From RUG14199 sp964629225 (GTDB lineage Bacteria > Bacillota > Clostridia > Oscillospirales > CAG-272): a stretch of DNA of 64,000 bases. Location: the NCBI GenBank assembly GCA_964629225.1, contig CAZVQC010000007.1, forward strand, positions 1 through 64,000, in the 5' to 3' direction. Positions within the stretch are counted from its first letter, which is position 1. Each line of letters begins with the position of its first letter. Positions 9,250 to 18,407 of this stretch are shown here, piece by piece. The position numbers and the translations under genes were made by a program. Below the pieces are notes generated by a model. That model saw nothing but the letters and a program-made list of their open reading frames with translations, was not told where the DNA came from and did no database searches.

Positions 9250-9255
9250 AGTATA
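9250..9255 (-). promoter_or_regulatory. Extended -10 element for the rbfA operon
   Basis: TATACT preceded directly by TGC (TGTGCTATACT). The region 17 bases further upstream (TTTATT) is a poor -35, so the extended -10 probably carries recognition. About 86 bases separate it from the rbfA start. Confidence 0.5.
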
Positions 9256-9334
9256 GCACAAAATACAGCAAAAATAAATACCCGCGAGTAAAAATTATAT
9301 ATTATCAAATTTCTTTAAAATCCGGGAGTTGATA

Positions 9335-9363
9335 TTGAACTTCCGCCTTCGATGTGCTATACT
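9335..9363 (+). promoter_or_regulatory. Sigma-A promoter for the yhaO/yhaN-like pair
   Basis: TTGAAC, a 17-base spacer, then TATACT, with the spacer ending TGTGC. About 155 bases of leader separate it from the ATG at 9521. Confidence 0.75.
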
Positions 9364-9433
9364 GTTCACAGAGCCGGCCTCGGATGCCGTCGGATGAGAG
9401 GCATCCCTCGGTTTGGGACACGGCACCAAAAAA

Positions 9434-9494
9434 CGGATCGATGATCAAAACGGTGATCGGGCTATGATCGGATCGATGATCGGGATCGGATCCG
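9434..9494. repeat. Cluster of eight GATC sites in the repair-pair leader
   Basis: Eight GATC tetranucleotides lie in about 60 bases, within imperfect copies of CGGATCGATGATC. The segment is in the transcribed leader. No ribosome site precedes the ATGs inside it. Confidence 0.6.
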
Positions 9495-9520
9495 AAAAAA
9501 GACTTACTATCGGAGTGGCT

Positions 9521-10654
9521 ATGATAAGGATACTTCACACCGGGGATATTCATCTCGACAGCCCGTTTTCCGGGTTGGATCCCCGCAGAGCGGAAATAAG
9601 ACGCAATGAGCTCAGAGCGGCATTCACGTCCATGATGACCTATGTCAGAATGAACGAGGTCGACATCCTTTTGATCGCAGGAGACCTTTTTGACGGGGAC
9701 TTTGCGACAAGAGAGACCGTCGGGCTGATAATCAGAGAACTTGAAAAATGCCGTGCGAAGGTCTTTATTACGGCGGGAAATCATGATTTCATCTCCCGGT
9801 CCTCCGTCTACTCCAAGGAGGGCATCTTCCCGGAGAACGTGTTTGTTTTCAAGGATGAAAACGTGGAAAAAGTCTCCCTTGACGAGCTTGGGGTCGATGT
9901 CTACGGTTTCAGTTTTCTCTCACCCTATTTGTATGAAAACCCGATAGTGGGGCACCGAGTCGAAAATGAGGACAGGCTGAATCTTTTGGTCTGTCATGCG
10001 GATACCCGCTCGGCATCCTCGGCTTACTGTCCCATCGATGAAAAGATGATCTGCGATTTCGGAGCGGATTACACAGCCCTCGGCCACATCCACAATGCCG
10101 GTGACGTGAAGAACGCCGGCGGGCACATCTACGGGTATTGCGGATGCCTTGAGGGCCGTGATTTCGGTGAGACCGGAGTCAAGGGTGCCCTTTTGGTGGA
10201 ATGCGACAAGGATGGAGACAACACCGTCATCAAGGCAAAGAGGATCCGTTTTTCCAAGCGCCGTTATGAGAGTGAGGTGCTCTACGTTGACGGAGCCTCC
10301 TCCATGGGAGAGGTGAAGGATGCGGTGGAGAGATTCATCTCCGAGAGAGGCTACGGAGACGAGACCCTTCTCTCGCTGACTTTGAAGGGTTCGGTCTCTC
10401 CGTCTTTAGTCATCAATACCGACACGCTTGCGGAGGATATAGGAGGACTCTTTTTCCTTGAAATATCCGACGGCACGGTCCCCGATCCGGAGGGGGATAA
10501 GCTTGAAAGCGATGCCACCGTCAAGGGACAGTTCTACAGAGAACTTTTGCCCTATCTTTCCGATGAGAACGGGGAAAAGAGCGCAGTTGCGGCTGCCGCC
10601 TTGCGCTACGGACTCTCGGCACTTGAGGGAGAGAACATAATAGATTTTAACTGA
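9521..10654 (+). CDS. YhaO-like metallophosphoesterase (SbcD family DNA repair nuclease)
   Basis: A 377-residue calcineurin-like phosphoesterase. Metal-ligand motifs in order: GDIHLDS (8-14), AGDLFDG (53-59), GNHDF (86-90), then CHAD and ALGHIH further on, as in SbcD/Mre11 nucleases. It forms a unit with the ATPase gene that starts nine bases after its stop, like the B. subtilis YhaO and YhaN proteins. The frame extends back to 9413, but ATG 9521 is chosen because GGAG lies six bases before it and the phosphoesterase fold begins there. Likely role: end-processing nuclease in DNA repair. Confidence 0.88.
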   Translation: MIRILHTGDIHLDSPFSGLDPRRAEIRRNELRAAFTSMMTYVRMNEVDILLIAGDLFDGDFATRETVGLIIRELEKCRAKVFITAGNHDFISRSSVYSKEGIFPENVFVFKDENVEKVSLDELGVDVYGFSFLSPYLYENPIVGHRVENEDRLNLLVCHADTRSASSAYCPIDEKMICDFGADYTALGHIHNAGDVKNAGGHIYGYCGCLEGRDFGETGVKGALLVECDKDGDNTVIKAKRIRFSKRRYESEVLYVDGASSMGEVKDAVERFISERGYGDETLLSLTLKGSVSPSLVINTDTLAEDIGGLFFLEISDGTVPDPEGDKLESDATVKGQFYRELLPYLSDENGEKSAVAAAALRYGLSALEGENIIDFN

Positions 10655-10663
10655 GGGGCGACT

Positions 10664-12931
10664 ATGTACATTAAGCATCTTCACATCGGGTCCTTCGGAG
10701 TGTTGGTGGAAAAGGACATCACCTTCGAGCGGGGGCTCAACATAATAGAAGGCGAGAACGAATCCGGCAAGAGCACCGTTGCCATGTTCATAAAATTCAT
10801 GCTCTACGGACTGTCTGCGAAGGCTGTTGGCAAGGATCGGATATCCGAGAGGGAGCATTACGTCAACTGGAACACCGGAGTGTCATCCGGATGGATGACG
10901 GTGGAGTCGGATGGAGAAGAGTTTCGCATCGACCGCAGGATCACTTTGGCTGAGGATCTGAACGGCAGAGAAGAATACAAAGAATCCGTGAAACTGACAA
11001 GGCTCGCCACCGGCGAGGCCGTCAAGGGTCAGAAGAGCCCCGGAGAATTCTTCTTCGGTTTCCCCGAAAAGGTGTTCATGCAGAGCGCCTTTGTCAAAAA
11101 CATATCCAGCACCGAGGTGGACAATGCGGGTCTCAAGGTGGCGGTGGAGAATCTTCTCTCCTCCGGAGACGAGGAGATCAACACGAAACGTGCTCTTGAA
11201 AAGCTGGATGCGGCAAGAAAGCTTCTTCTTCATAAAAACGGCCTTGGCGGAACTATTGCGGAGCTGACCGCAGAGAAAAAAGAACTTTACGGTCTTCTCG
11301 AAAGATCGAAGGACTCCGCCTCCGAGATCGTGGATCTTGAGGGGACGCTCTCCGATTTGACTGTGAAGATATCCTCAAAGGACGGGGAGTATGCGGAGCT
11401 GTCGGAGCTGTGCCGAGGATACGAGGCGGTCCGAAACGGTTCGAGAGTCAAGGAGATCAAGCGGTGTGAGGGAGATATTGCCTTTTTACAGAGCGAGCTT
11501 GACTCTCTTGACCCGGCAGTTGACAGACAGTTTCTTGCCAAGATCGAGCTTTGCGAGAGCAACGTGAGAGATACGGAAAAAGACATCTCTGTTCTGGAGG
11601 AAAAACGTTCTGAACTTGAAGAAAAATGCGAGGGCAGAAGGACGGAGGAGCCGCCGGAAGTGGAAGAGGTGGCGAAAAAATACGGTAAGATCAGGCACTC
11701 GGCGGCGTTTCTCACCGCTCTCGGTGCCACTTGTATCCCCTTATCCGCAGCGCTTCTCGCTCTCGTTTGGATCAAAGGTGCCGCCATCGGCAGTTTTCTT
11801 TTGCCCGCAGTAGTTGCGGGGGTGGCGTTCTTGCCCGTGGGCATCTGTTTTCTGCTTCTCGGTATTTTGAAGCGTAAGAGTGCCCGTGATATGCTGTCGT
11901 CCTTCGGAGCGGCTGACGAGGCGGAGCTTCGTGCAGTGGCGGAGGAAGAGAGAGAGCAGTACCGCTACACGGCAAAGCTTCTTGAAAAAATGGCAAGGAT
12001 CGATGCGGTGATGGAAGAGGCCGTCGGTAAGCACGACCGTGAGATAGAAAACGGATATGGGCTTGCAAAGCTCGTGGGTATCGAGACGGGAGAGACGGTA
12101 TTCGACGTTCTTTCCGCCGCAAGGGTTGCCGCCGAGGAGATCTGCGCCCGCAGGGAGACCATGGTATCCAAAAAGGAAAGCGCCAAGGGGCGCCTCTCCG
12201 CACTTCTTGAAGAAGTGGGGGACGTTGAAAACGAAGAGGCGGAAAAAGAAGAAAAACTGATCCTTGAATCCGAGCTTGGGGAAAAGATCCTTCGCATGAC
12301 AAAGGAGGACTACTCCCGAAGTGTCAGAGAAAGGGATTTTGCCAAGAGCACCGCAGATGCCATGAGGCTTCGCAGTGCCGAGATAGAGAAGAGACTTGCG
12401 GTCCTTAAGGCTGCGGGAGATTCCCCGGCTAAGATCGCATCCCAGATATCCTGTCTTGAGAGAAAGATATCGGAGCTCACCTTCAAACATCGGGCTTTGG
12501 TCCTCGCTTACGATTCCCTTCTCCGTGCGGGAGAAAAGATGCGTGGGGACGTGATGCCCAAGGTGGCGGCAAAGGCTGCGGAGATTATGGATCGGGTCAC
12601 CTACGGCAGATACGCCGATATCGGAGCGAATGAAGACATGGAACTTTCCTTTGTTACGAACGGGGAAAGACGGGACATCGACTTTCTCTCCGAGGGCACG
12701 AAGGATGCGGCGTACGTCAGCTTGAGAGCGGCGCTTGTGGATGTCATGTACTCCGGCAGCACTCCTCCGCTGATATTTGACGAATGCTTTGCAAGAATGG
12801 ACAGACAGAGGCTGTGCCGCATCATGCAGGTGCTGGATGCCGAGGGGATGCCGCAGTGTGCGGTGTTTTCATGCAGAGATCTTGAGGCTGCGGCGGTGCC
12901 GGATGCCAACATAATAAGATTGGAGAGGTGA
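10664..12931 (+). CDS. YhaN-like SbcC-family ATPase with membrane hairpin
   Basis: ABC-type SMC-like ATPase partner of the nuclease encoded just upstream. Walker A GENESGKST is at 30-38; long coiled coils flank a hydrophobic hairpin (about 345-402); the signature LSEGTKDA is near 675 and Walker B PPLIFDE near 701. At 755 residues it is shorter than typical SbcC. The central two-helix membrane hairpin replaces the zinc-hook region, which is the hallmark of B. subtilis YhaN rather than SbcC. No CxxC hook is visible. Inference: the complex works at the membrane on DNA ends. Confidence 0.87.
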   Translation: MYIKHLHIGSFGVLVEKDITFERGLNIIEGENESGKSTVAMFIKFMLYGLSAKAVGKDRISEREHYVNWNTGVSSGWMTVESDGEEFRIDRRITLAEDLNGREEYKESVKLTRLATGEAVKGQKSPGEFFFGFPEKVFMQSAFVKNISSTEVDNAGLKVAVENLLSSGDEEINTKRALEKLDAARKLLLHKNGLGGTIAELTAEKKELYGLLERSKDSASEIVDLEGTLSDLTVKISSKDGEYAELSELCRGYEAVRNGSRVKEIKRCEGDIAFLQSELDSLDPAVDRQFLAKIELCESNVRDTEKDISVLEEKRSELEEKCEGRRTEEPPEVEEVAKKYGKIRHSAAFLTALGATCIPLSAALLALVWIKGAAIGSFLLPAVVAGVAFLPVGICFLLLGILKRKSARDMLSSFGAADEAELRAVAEEEREQYRYTAKLLEKMARIDAVMEEAVGKHDREIENGYGLAKLVGIETGETVFDVLSAARVAAEEICARRETMVSKKESAKGRLSALLEEVGDVENEEAEKEEKLILESELGEKILRMTKEDYSRSVRERDFAKSTADAMRLRSAEIEKRLAVLKAAGDSPAKIASQISCLERKISELTFKHRALVLAYDSLLRAGEKMRGDVMPKVAAKAAEIMDRVTYGRYADIGANEDMELSFVTNGERRDIDFLSEGTKDAAYVSLRAALVDVMYSGSTPPLIFDECFARMDRQRLCRIMQVLDAEGMPQCAVFSCRDLEAAAVPDANIIRLER

Positions 12932-13076
12932 GCCGCTTTTCGGAAACGTGACAGATGGGCTGAGAACCGCCCGAAAACAGCGAAAAGATCCCGACGGAAC
13001 CGATCTCAAAATGAAAGAGACCGTGATCGGAAAAATTCGGGGACGAATAATAATCTAAGGAAGAGGAGGGGAGCGA

Positions 13077-14477
13077 ATGCTTGCCAAGTTCGATAAAAAA
13101 TATCTTGCAAACGTGGCGCTTAAGATAACGGCGGTGCTTTTGTGCGTTCTTATCGCATTCTACTTGGGATACCACATCTGGCGCAAGGTAACGACTACGA
13201 TTGAATCCATGCTGACGACACCCTTCTCGATTTCGGAAAAAAGCACCGGAAGCGGATATGTCATAAGAAGCGAGACTGTGATATCCTCAAGCGGAGGCGG
13301 AAGTCTTGTGGCAACCGCCGAGGAAGGAGAGAAGGTGGGCTATCTCAGCGAGGTGGCTCGGATCTACTCTTCCTCATCTCCCGACATTGAGGCAAGACTG
13401 TCGGAGATAGACCGTCAGATAGCCCTTTTTTCGGCATCCCTCAGCGACGGAGAACTTACGAGCCGTGATGTTTCCAAGATCGACGACGAGATCTACTCCA
13501 CCTTGACGGACATGAAAAAAAGCGTTGCGATGGGAGAGTATTCCGAGGCTCTGTCTCAAAAATCGTCTTTGATATCCGGTCTTAACAAACGGGATATCGC
13601 CTCCGGAAAGACGGACGGTATTGCATCGGGTATAGCCCTGTTGCAAGCGGAAAAGCAGAATTTGACGTCCCGTCTCGGAAGTCTCATGTCCATAGTTCCC
13701 GCACCCTCATCCGGGTGGTACTATTCCGATGTCGACGGCTACGAGGGGATCTTTGATGCATCCTCGATAAACTCCCTCACGTATGAGAAATTTGAGGCCG
13801 CAGTTACCACGACACCGGCAGATACCTCCTTTGCTTGCGGAAAGATCGTGACGGATTGCAGGTGGTATTTCGTTTGTGATGCGGATGTGGGAGTTTTTGA
13901 AGACAGGAAGGAAGGGGAGGTCTGCACGGTGTGTTTTCCCTACAACAGGGGCATCGCGCTTGATATGACCCTTGAGAAGATATCGAAGTCCGAGGACGGT
14001 CTGAGAGCCATCGGAGTGTTCTCAAGCGACCGTATCCCGGAGGGGTTTGACTTCACCAGAATGCAGAGCTATGAGATAATAGAGAAGGAGTACACCGGGT
14101 TCAGGATCCCGAAATCGGCTGTGAGAGTCGAAAACGGACACAGAGGCGTCTACGTGCTGTCGGGTGAGATCATCCATTTCAGGTGGATCGACATCTTGAC
14201 CGAGTTCGAGGGAAGCTACATCGTTTCCATGGACGGCGCTTCAACTGCCGCTACTCCCGTCATGCCAAAGGACACGACCGAGACGGATGAGGACGACGGC
14301 GAGAGCGACGGGGACACGGGAGAACTTCTCGGAAGCGACTGGATGATCAAATCAGAAAACAGAGGCACCAAAGTGCCGAAGAGCACCGCCGCGGGAATTT
14401 GGATCGATATCAACGAAAACGTGATCACCAAGGGCAAAGGGCTGAAAGAAGGCCGTGTTATAACGAATATAAGGTGA
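13077..14477 (+). CDS. HlyD-like membrane-fusion protein of the division cluster
   Basis: A 466-residue protein with a short cytoplasmic start, one membrane helix (about 14-34) and an extracytoplasmic region. It has a lipoyl/barrel-sandwich-like half (GSGYVIRSETVI to GEKVGYLSEVARIY), a helical hairpin (about 100-180) and a second beta half, as in HlyD-type adaptors. A Gly/Asp/Glu-rich stretch near 400 precedes a last beta segment. It ends four bases before yggS. Such proteins often accompany yggS and sepF in Clostridia; their role there is unknown. GGAGGGG precedes the ATG. No transporter gene is adjacent. Confidence 0.75.
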   Translation: MLAKFDKKYLANVALKITAVLLCVLIAFYLGYHIWRKVTTTIESMLTTPFSISEKSTGSGYVIRSETVISSSGGGSLVATAEEGEKVGYLSEVARIYSSSSPDIEARLSEIDRQIALFSASLSDGELTSRDVSKIDDEIYSTLTDMKKSVAMGEYSEALSQKSSLISGLNKRDIASGKTDGIASGIALLQAEKQNLTSRLGSLMSIVPAPSSGWYYSDVDGYEGIFDASSINSLTYEKFEAAVTTTPADTSFACGKIVTDCRWYFVCDADVGVFEDRKEGEVCTVCFPYNRGIALDMTLEKISKSEDGLRAIGVFSSDRIPEGFDFTRMQSYEIIEKEYTGFRIPKSAVRVENGHRGVYVLSGEIIHFRWIDILTEFEGSYIVSMDGASTAATPVMPKDTTETDEDDGESDGDTGELLGSDWMIKSENRGTKVPKSTAAGIWIDINENVITKGKGLKEGRVITNIR

Positions 14478-14481
14478 CATT

Positions 14482-15186
14482 ATGGACAGGTTAGCTACTA
14501 TAAGAGACAATGCCCTCAGGGTGAGGGAAAAGGTTGAAAATGCGGCCGCGAAGCGTCCCGGAGGGAAGGCCCCCGACATACTTCTTGCCACTAAGACGGT
14601 GGAGCCGTCCGAGATACTTTTTGCCGTTCGGGAACTGGGCTTTACTTTGATAGGCGAGAACCGTGTGGGGGAGCTTGTGGAAAAGTACGATGCCCTGAAG
14701 GACGATGCGGACATCCACCTGATAGGTCACCTACAGACCAACAAGGTGAGAAAAGCGGTGGGAAAGGTCTCGGTGATAGAATCCGTGGATTCGGTGAGGC
14801 TGGCAAGAGAGATCGACAGGATCTCCGAAGAAGTAGGCACCGTGACTGACGTCTTGATGGAGATCAACATAGGACGAGAGGCGGCGAAGGGCGGGATCAT
14901 GCCCGAAGCGGCAGACGAATTTGCCTCGGAACTGTCCGAGCTTTCTCACATAAGACCGATCGGCATCATGACGATGGCGCCGATCTGCGAAAAAATCGAG
15001 CAATACAGAAGATATTTCGCAGAAACTTATCAAATATTTCTTGACATTTCGCAAAAATACTTATATAATACAATAGAGCCTGTGTTATCAATGGGTATGA
15101 GCGGCAGTTATGAGGCCGCCGTACTGGAAGGTGCAACTCAAATACGGGTCGGCAGCGCCGTCTTCGGTAACCGGTCGTATCACTGA
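14482..15186 (+). CDS. yggS: YggS/YlmE-family pyridoxal phosphate homeostasis protein
   Basis: A PLP-binding TIM-barrel protein of 234 residues that buffers vitamin B6 and affects amino-acid balance; no catalysis is established. The PLP lysine is in LLATKTV (Lys38). Later motifs include IGENRVGEL, LIGHLQTNK and LSMGMSGSYEAA, ending IRVGSAVFG. The segment coding for residues about 187-196 also contains a perfect sigma-A promoter, probably for sepF, and is locally A+T rich. Its place before sepF is the classic ylmE position. Confidence 0.95.
   Translation: MDRLATIRDNALRVREKVENAAAKRPGGKAPDILLATKTVEPSEILFAVRELGFTLIGENRVGELVEKYDALKDDADIHLIGHLQTNKVRKAVGKVSVIESVDSVRLAREIDRISEEVGTVTDVLMEINIGREAAKGGIMPEAADEFASELSELSHIRPIGIMTMAPICEKIEQYRRYFAETYQIFLDISQKYLYNTIEPVLSMGMSGSYEAAVLEGATQIRVGSAVFGNRSYH
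15041..15069 (+). promoter_or_regulatory. Perfect consensus promoter inside yggS, reading to sepF
   Basis: TTGACA, exactly 17 bases, then TATAAT, inside the yggS coding sequence about 240 bases before the sepF start. It would let sepF be made at a higher level than the upstream genes. Confidence 0.8.
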
Positions 15187-15307
15187 CGTCTCTTTTCCGC
15201 GGTATTTCGGAGCCGCTTGGATCATCGACACGGAGGATGCGGCGCAGTGAGAAAAACAAGTTAAATTATTATTCGGAATGAATAACAAGATTCGGAGGAA
15301 TTGAAAC

Positions 15308-15835
15308 ATGGCATTTGGATTTATGGATGGCTTCAAAAAGAAACCCGCTGAGGACAACTATAACGACAACTACGAGGACGATTACTACGACGAGTTCAAC
15401 AACGGTGGATATGACGATCCTCAGGCTGACGATATGGGAATGCAGAACGGCGCAAATTCCGGCATGAATGCGGGAATGTCTGCTATGGGAAGCGGCGCTA
15501 TGAGCGGCATCAGCATTTCGGGCACGTCCATTGAGATGAAGGTCCTCAAACCGAAGACCTTTGAGACCGTACCTCAGATAGCAGACCACCTTCTCAGCAA
15601 GAGGACCGTTGTGCTCAATCTTGAAGATGCTGACGATGCAACATCAAGAAGGATCATCGATTTCCTGTTCGGAGTAGCATACTCCATCAACGGAAGTCTT
15701 AAGAAGATAGCAACCAAAGCGTACGTCATCACTCCCAACAACGTCGATGTTGACGAAGCTAAGCTCACAACAAAGAAGAAGAAACAGCCTGAACCCGAGG
15801 AAGAGGAAGCTTCTGCCTTTGATGCTGAGATCTGA
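15308..15835 (+). CDS. sepF: Cell division protein SepF
   Basis: FtsZ-bundling ring protein that tethers the Z-ring to the membrane. The N-terminal GFMDGFKKK is a plausible membrane-binding amphipathic helix. An acidic, Asn/Gly/Met-rich linker (17-75) leads to the SepF core: VLKPKTFETVPQIADHLL, then VVLNLEDAD and GVAYSINGSLKKI. The C-terminal acidic tail is short. GGAGG lies eight bases before the ATG. A terminator follows the stop, separating sepF from yggT. Confidence 0.96.
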   Translation: MAFGFMDGFKKKPAEDNYNDNYEDDYYDEFNNGGYDDPQADDMGMQNGANSGMNAGMSAMGSGAMSGISISGTSIEMKVLKPKTFETVPQIADHLLSKRTVVLNLEDADDATSRRIIDFLFGVAYSINGSLKKIATKAYVITPNNVDVDEAKLTTKKKKQPEPEEEEASAFDAEI

Positions 15836-15859
15836 ATTTGATAAGTTTTGATACATAAG

Positions 15860-15899
15860 GTCGGAGTTGTGCTGGGATAGTGTGGCTCCGACTTTTTTC
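15860..15899 (+). terminator. Intrinsic terminator after sepF
   Basis: GTCGGAG pairs with CTCCGAC across an about 20-base apical region that can extend the stem with wobble pairs. TTTTTT follows. Confidence 0.75.
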
Positions 15900-15918
15900 A
15901 AGTTTCGGAGGTCTTTTC

Positions 15919-16230
15919 TTGCGTATCATTATCTATGTTATTTATTCAACGCTGAATTACGCCATTGAACTTTTGACATTGGCGATGGCAGTGCGTGCTT
16001 TGCTCAGTTGGCTGCTTCCCATGGCGTCCCATTCCTCAAGATTCGTGCAGGTACTCGTCTCGATCACCGAGATATTCATCTCACCGGTGAGGCGCTTTAT
16101 GAGGAGGTTCACTTTCGTAAGGACATTCCCGTTGGATCTGGCGTATCTCGTCACATATCTGCTTCTTCATGCGGCGCAGACGGTCATCTATTCCGTTGGT
16201 ACCGCACTGATGGATCTCTTCATTATTTGA
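15919..16230 (+). CDS. yggT: YggT/YlmG-family membrane protein
   Basis: A 103-residue protein with two YggT hydrophobic halves. The motif IFISPVRRFMRR after the first helix pair and DLAYLVTYLLLHAAQ in the second are characteristic. The family is linked to division and envelope organisation, with no defined biochemistry. I place the start at TTG 15919, seven bases after GGAGG. The frame can be opened at GTG 15880, but that codon lies inside the sepF terminator. Confidence 0.88.
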   Translation: MRIIIYVIYSTLNYAIELLTLAMAVRALLSWLLPMASHSSRFVQVLVSITEIFISPVRRFMRRFTFVRTFPLDLAYLVTYLLLHAAQTVIYSVGTALMDLFII

Positions 16231-16245
16231 AGGAGGCATTTTACG

Positions 16246-17091
16246 GTGTCTTGTGACGGAAAAATATTTGAAGGACGGGTGAGGGAGCTTCTCCGCCTGT
16301 CGGAATACGAGATGAGGGCATCCTCATTTCTCACTCCCGCAGAGCAACAGACTGCTTTTGAGATCGCTCTGCGCGAGAAGGAGAGCGACAGATGCTTCTT
16401 TTGGGGCGGTGCCTTCGATGCGGAGAGACGGCTCTTGATAGCCATCCCCGAATGGATGATACCGGACTACGGCGCTCTCGGCGGGGTATTTGACGAAAAG
16501 CGGGAGACGGTGTTTCACAGTATGCTGTCGGAAAACGAGGTGGATCTGACCCCGTTTTTGTCGGCGGTGGAGATGACGTCTGCCGGTTATGACGAACTTT
16601 GTCACCGTGACTATCTCGGAGCGCTCCTTTCGATGGGCATCGATCGCAGTGCGGTGGGAGATATCGCGGTGCTTGAGGAAAGACGGGCGGTGGCGTTCAT
16701 GAAGCCTGCCGCTTGTACGGTGGCACTTTCCGAGCTTAAGCGAGCGGGGCGTGATACTCTTCGTGTCTACCCTTATGACGGAATCGGCGGCAAATGTGAA
16801 AGAGAGACTCTCAGGATCCCCAGAGAGTATGAATTCATTGACGAGACGGTGATGTCGGAGAGGCTCGACGGAGTTATCAAGGCTATCTGCAAGATGTCCC
16901 GCGACGATGCACTGGAGCTTGTGAAGCGGGGCGATGTTACGCTGAATTACAAACAGGAGACGAAGCCGGACAGGCTTCTCGTCCCCGGAGACGTTCTCTC
17001 GGTACGGGGGATCGGAAAGTTCATATACGACGGAAACGGCGGAGTCAACCGCCGAGGAAGAGTTAAGATCCATGTCAGAAAATACCTTTGA
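16246..17091 (+). CDS. YlmH-family S4-domain RNA-binding protein
   Basis: A 281-residue protein of the division cluster. The N-terminal two thirds match the YlmH fold (FFWGGAFDAERRLL, then DYLGALLSMGIDRSAVGDI). The S4 RNA-binding domain occupies about 205-262 (SERLDGVIKAICKMSRDDA, then LLVPGDVLSVRGIGKF). B. subtilis YlmH binds ribosomes or stalled tRNA complexes. The start is GTG, nine bases after AGGAGG. It sits 15 bases after yggT. Confidence 0.92.
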   Translation: MSCDGKIFEGRVRELLRLSEYEMRASSFLTPAEQQTAFEIALREKESDRCFFWGGAFDAERRLLIAIPEWMIPDYGALGGVFDEKRETVFHSMLSENEVDLTPFLSAVEMTSAGYDELCHRDYLGALLSMGIDRSAVGDIAVLEERRAVAFMKPAACTVALSELKRAGRDTLRVYPYDGIGGKCERETLRIPREYEFIDETVMSERLDGVIKAICKMSRDDALELVKRGDVTLNYKQETKPDRLLVPGDVLSVRGIGKFIYDGNGGVNRRGRVKIHVRKYL

Positions 17092-17122
17092 CGGATCACT
17101 ATTATAATTTGAGGAGGATAAG

Positions 17123-18397
17123 ATGGGCAGAGAAGTGGAGGATGTCGTTTTCAGAAGGTCACTCAGAGGCTACAATACAGTGGATGTGGACGAGTATATC
17201 GACGCCTTGAACCGTGATATCGACTCTTTGAGAGGGGAACTTGCGGATCTTTACAAGAGGCTCGATGCCGCAAACCGTGAGATCGCGGGCTATAAGAATG
17301 CGGAGACCTTCAGAGGAGACCTTCTTGACGAGGCAAAGCACAATGCCGAGGAGATAATCAAGCAGGCTAAGAACAAGGCGGCTCACATTATCATCAAGAC
17401 TACCAACCAATGCAATCACATAGTCTCCAATATGGTGTCTCAGGTAGAGGAGCAAAAGAAGATCTACGAGGCCACAAGGAAGGAAGTGCTTCGCTTCCGC
17501 AGTGAGCTTTTCGACAAGTACACCGACCATATTAAGCGCATCAACGCATTCACCGAGGCGGCGGGAGTTTTTGAAAGATCCGATAGCTTCAATGAGAGCG
17601 AGATGGACGATTACATTGCTTCCCTATCCGTGGATACCGACTTTACTAAGGATTTCGGTCTCGCTGCTCCCTTTGATTTCGACGAAGACAGCACGGCAGA
17701 TCCGGTGAGCGAGGACGTCTCCGAAAATGAGACAATGCCCAAGGCTGAGCCCGAGGCATCGGTGGAAGCGAGGGATACTGCCGCATGTGCGGATGTTACC
17801 GACCTTGACGGCGGTGCCGAGGAGTACTGTGGGACGGATGAGGATGAGACCGAGGACGCCATTTCGGACGATACTTCCGTCGAGAAAGCTCCGAGCATAT
17901 CGGAAATAACGGCAGATGAAACGGTGATACCTCCGACAGTGACGGCCTCGATACCCGATGAGGATCTTGACGAATTTGAGGACGGGAACGTCGGAGTCAG
18001 AGAATTTGACGGCCCCGTTACCGTAGAGGCGGTATTCAAGGATGAGGACATTGACGGGATGATATTGCCCGACGTGGGACCTGCAGTGGAGCCGATCACG
18101 GAGGAAGAGACGGCCGTTCCCGTCGAAAAGGAGCCTGAGGTTAGTCCTGCATCTCCCTCCTACGGATTCGTTATCGCTCACAAGAGAGACGACGTGGATG
18201 AGGATGACGACAGTGATGAGTTTTATGACGGTGGCGGTATCGATGCAAGTTTTGAAAGAGAGATACCCGCATCCGTGCTGGGGTCGCTCTCTATGGGTGC
18301 CTCGGACGGCGCAAACGGAAAAAAGAAAAAATGGACGGTAAAAAAGAGCAAGAGTCTGACGGACGAATTTGATGCTGTCAGATCGGAAGAGGACTGA
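17123..18397 (+). CDS. DivIVA-domain protein
   Basis: Polar or septal scaffold of 424 residues. The N-terminal DivIVA lipid-binding segment (7-27) has RRSLRGYNTVDVDEYID, followed by a coiled coil to about 150. Residues about 185-390 are a very acidic, low-complexity region with little predicted order, and the end is basic (KKKKWTVKKSK). The acidic insert makes it about twice the length of B. subtilis DivIVA. Its position between ylmH and lspA is conserved in Firmicutes. GAGGAGG lies just upstream of the ATG. Confidence 0.93.
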   Translation: MGREVEDVVFRRSLRGYNTVDVDEYIDALNRDIDSLRGELADLYKRLDAANREIAGYKNAETFRGDLLDEAKHNAEEIIKQAKNKAAHIIIKTTNQCNHIVSNMVSQVEEQKKIYEATRKEVLRFRSELFDKYTDHIKRINAFTEAAGVFERSDSFNESEMDDYIASLSVDTDFTKDFGLAAPFDFDEDSTADPVSEDVSENETMPKAEPEASVEARDTAACADVTDLDGGAEEYCGTDEDETEDAISDDTSVEKAPSISEITADETVIPPTVTASIPDEDLDEFEDGNVGVREFDGPVTVEAVFKDEDIDGMILPDVGPAVEPITEEETAVPVEKEPEVSPASPSYGFVIAHKRDDVDEDDDSDEFYDGGGIDASFEREIPASVLGSLSMGASDGANGKKKKWTVKKSKSLTDEFDAVRSEED

Positions 18398-18407
18398 CAG
18401 GGCGCCT

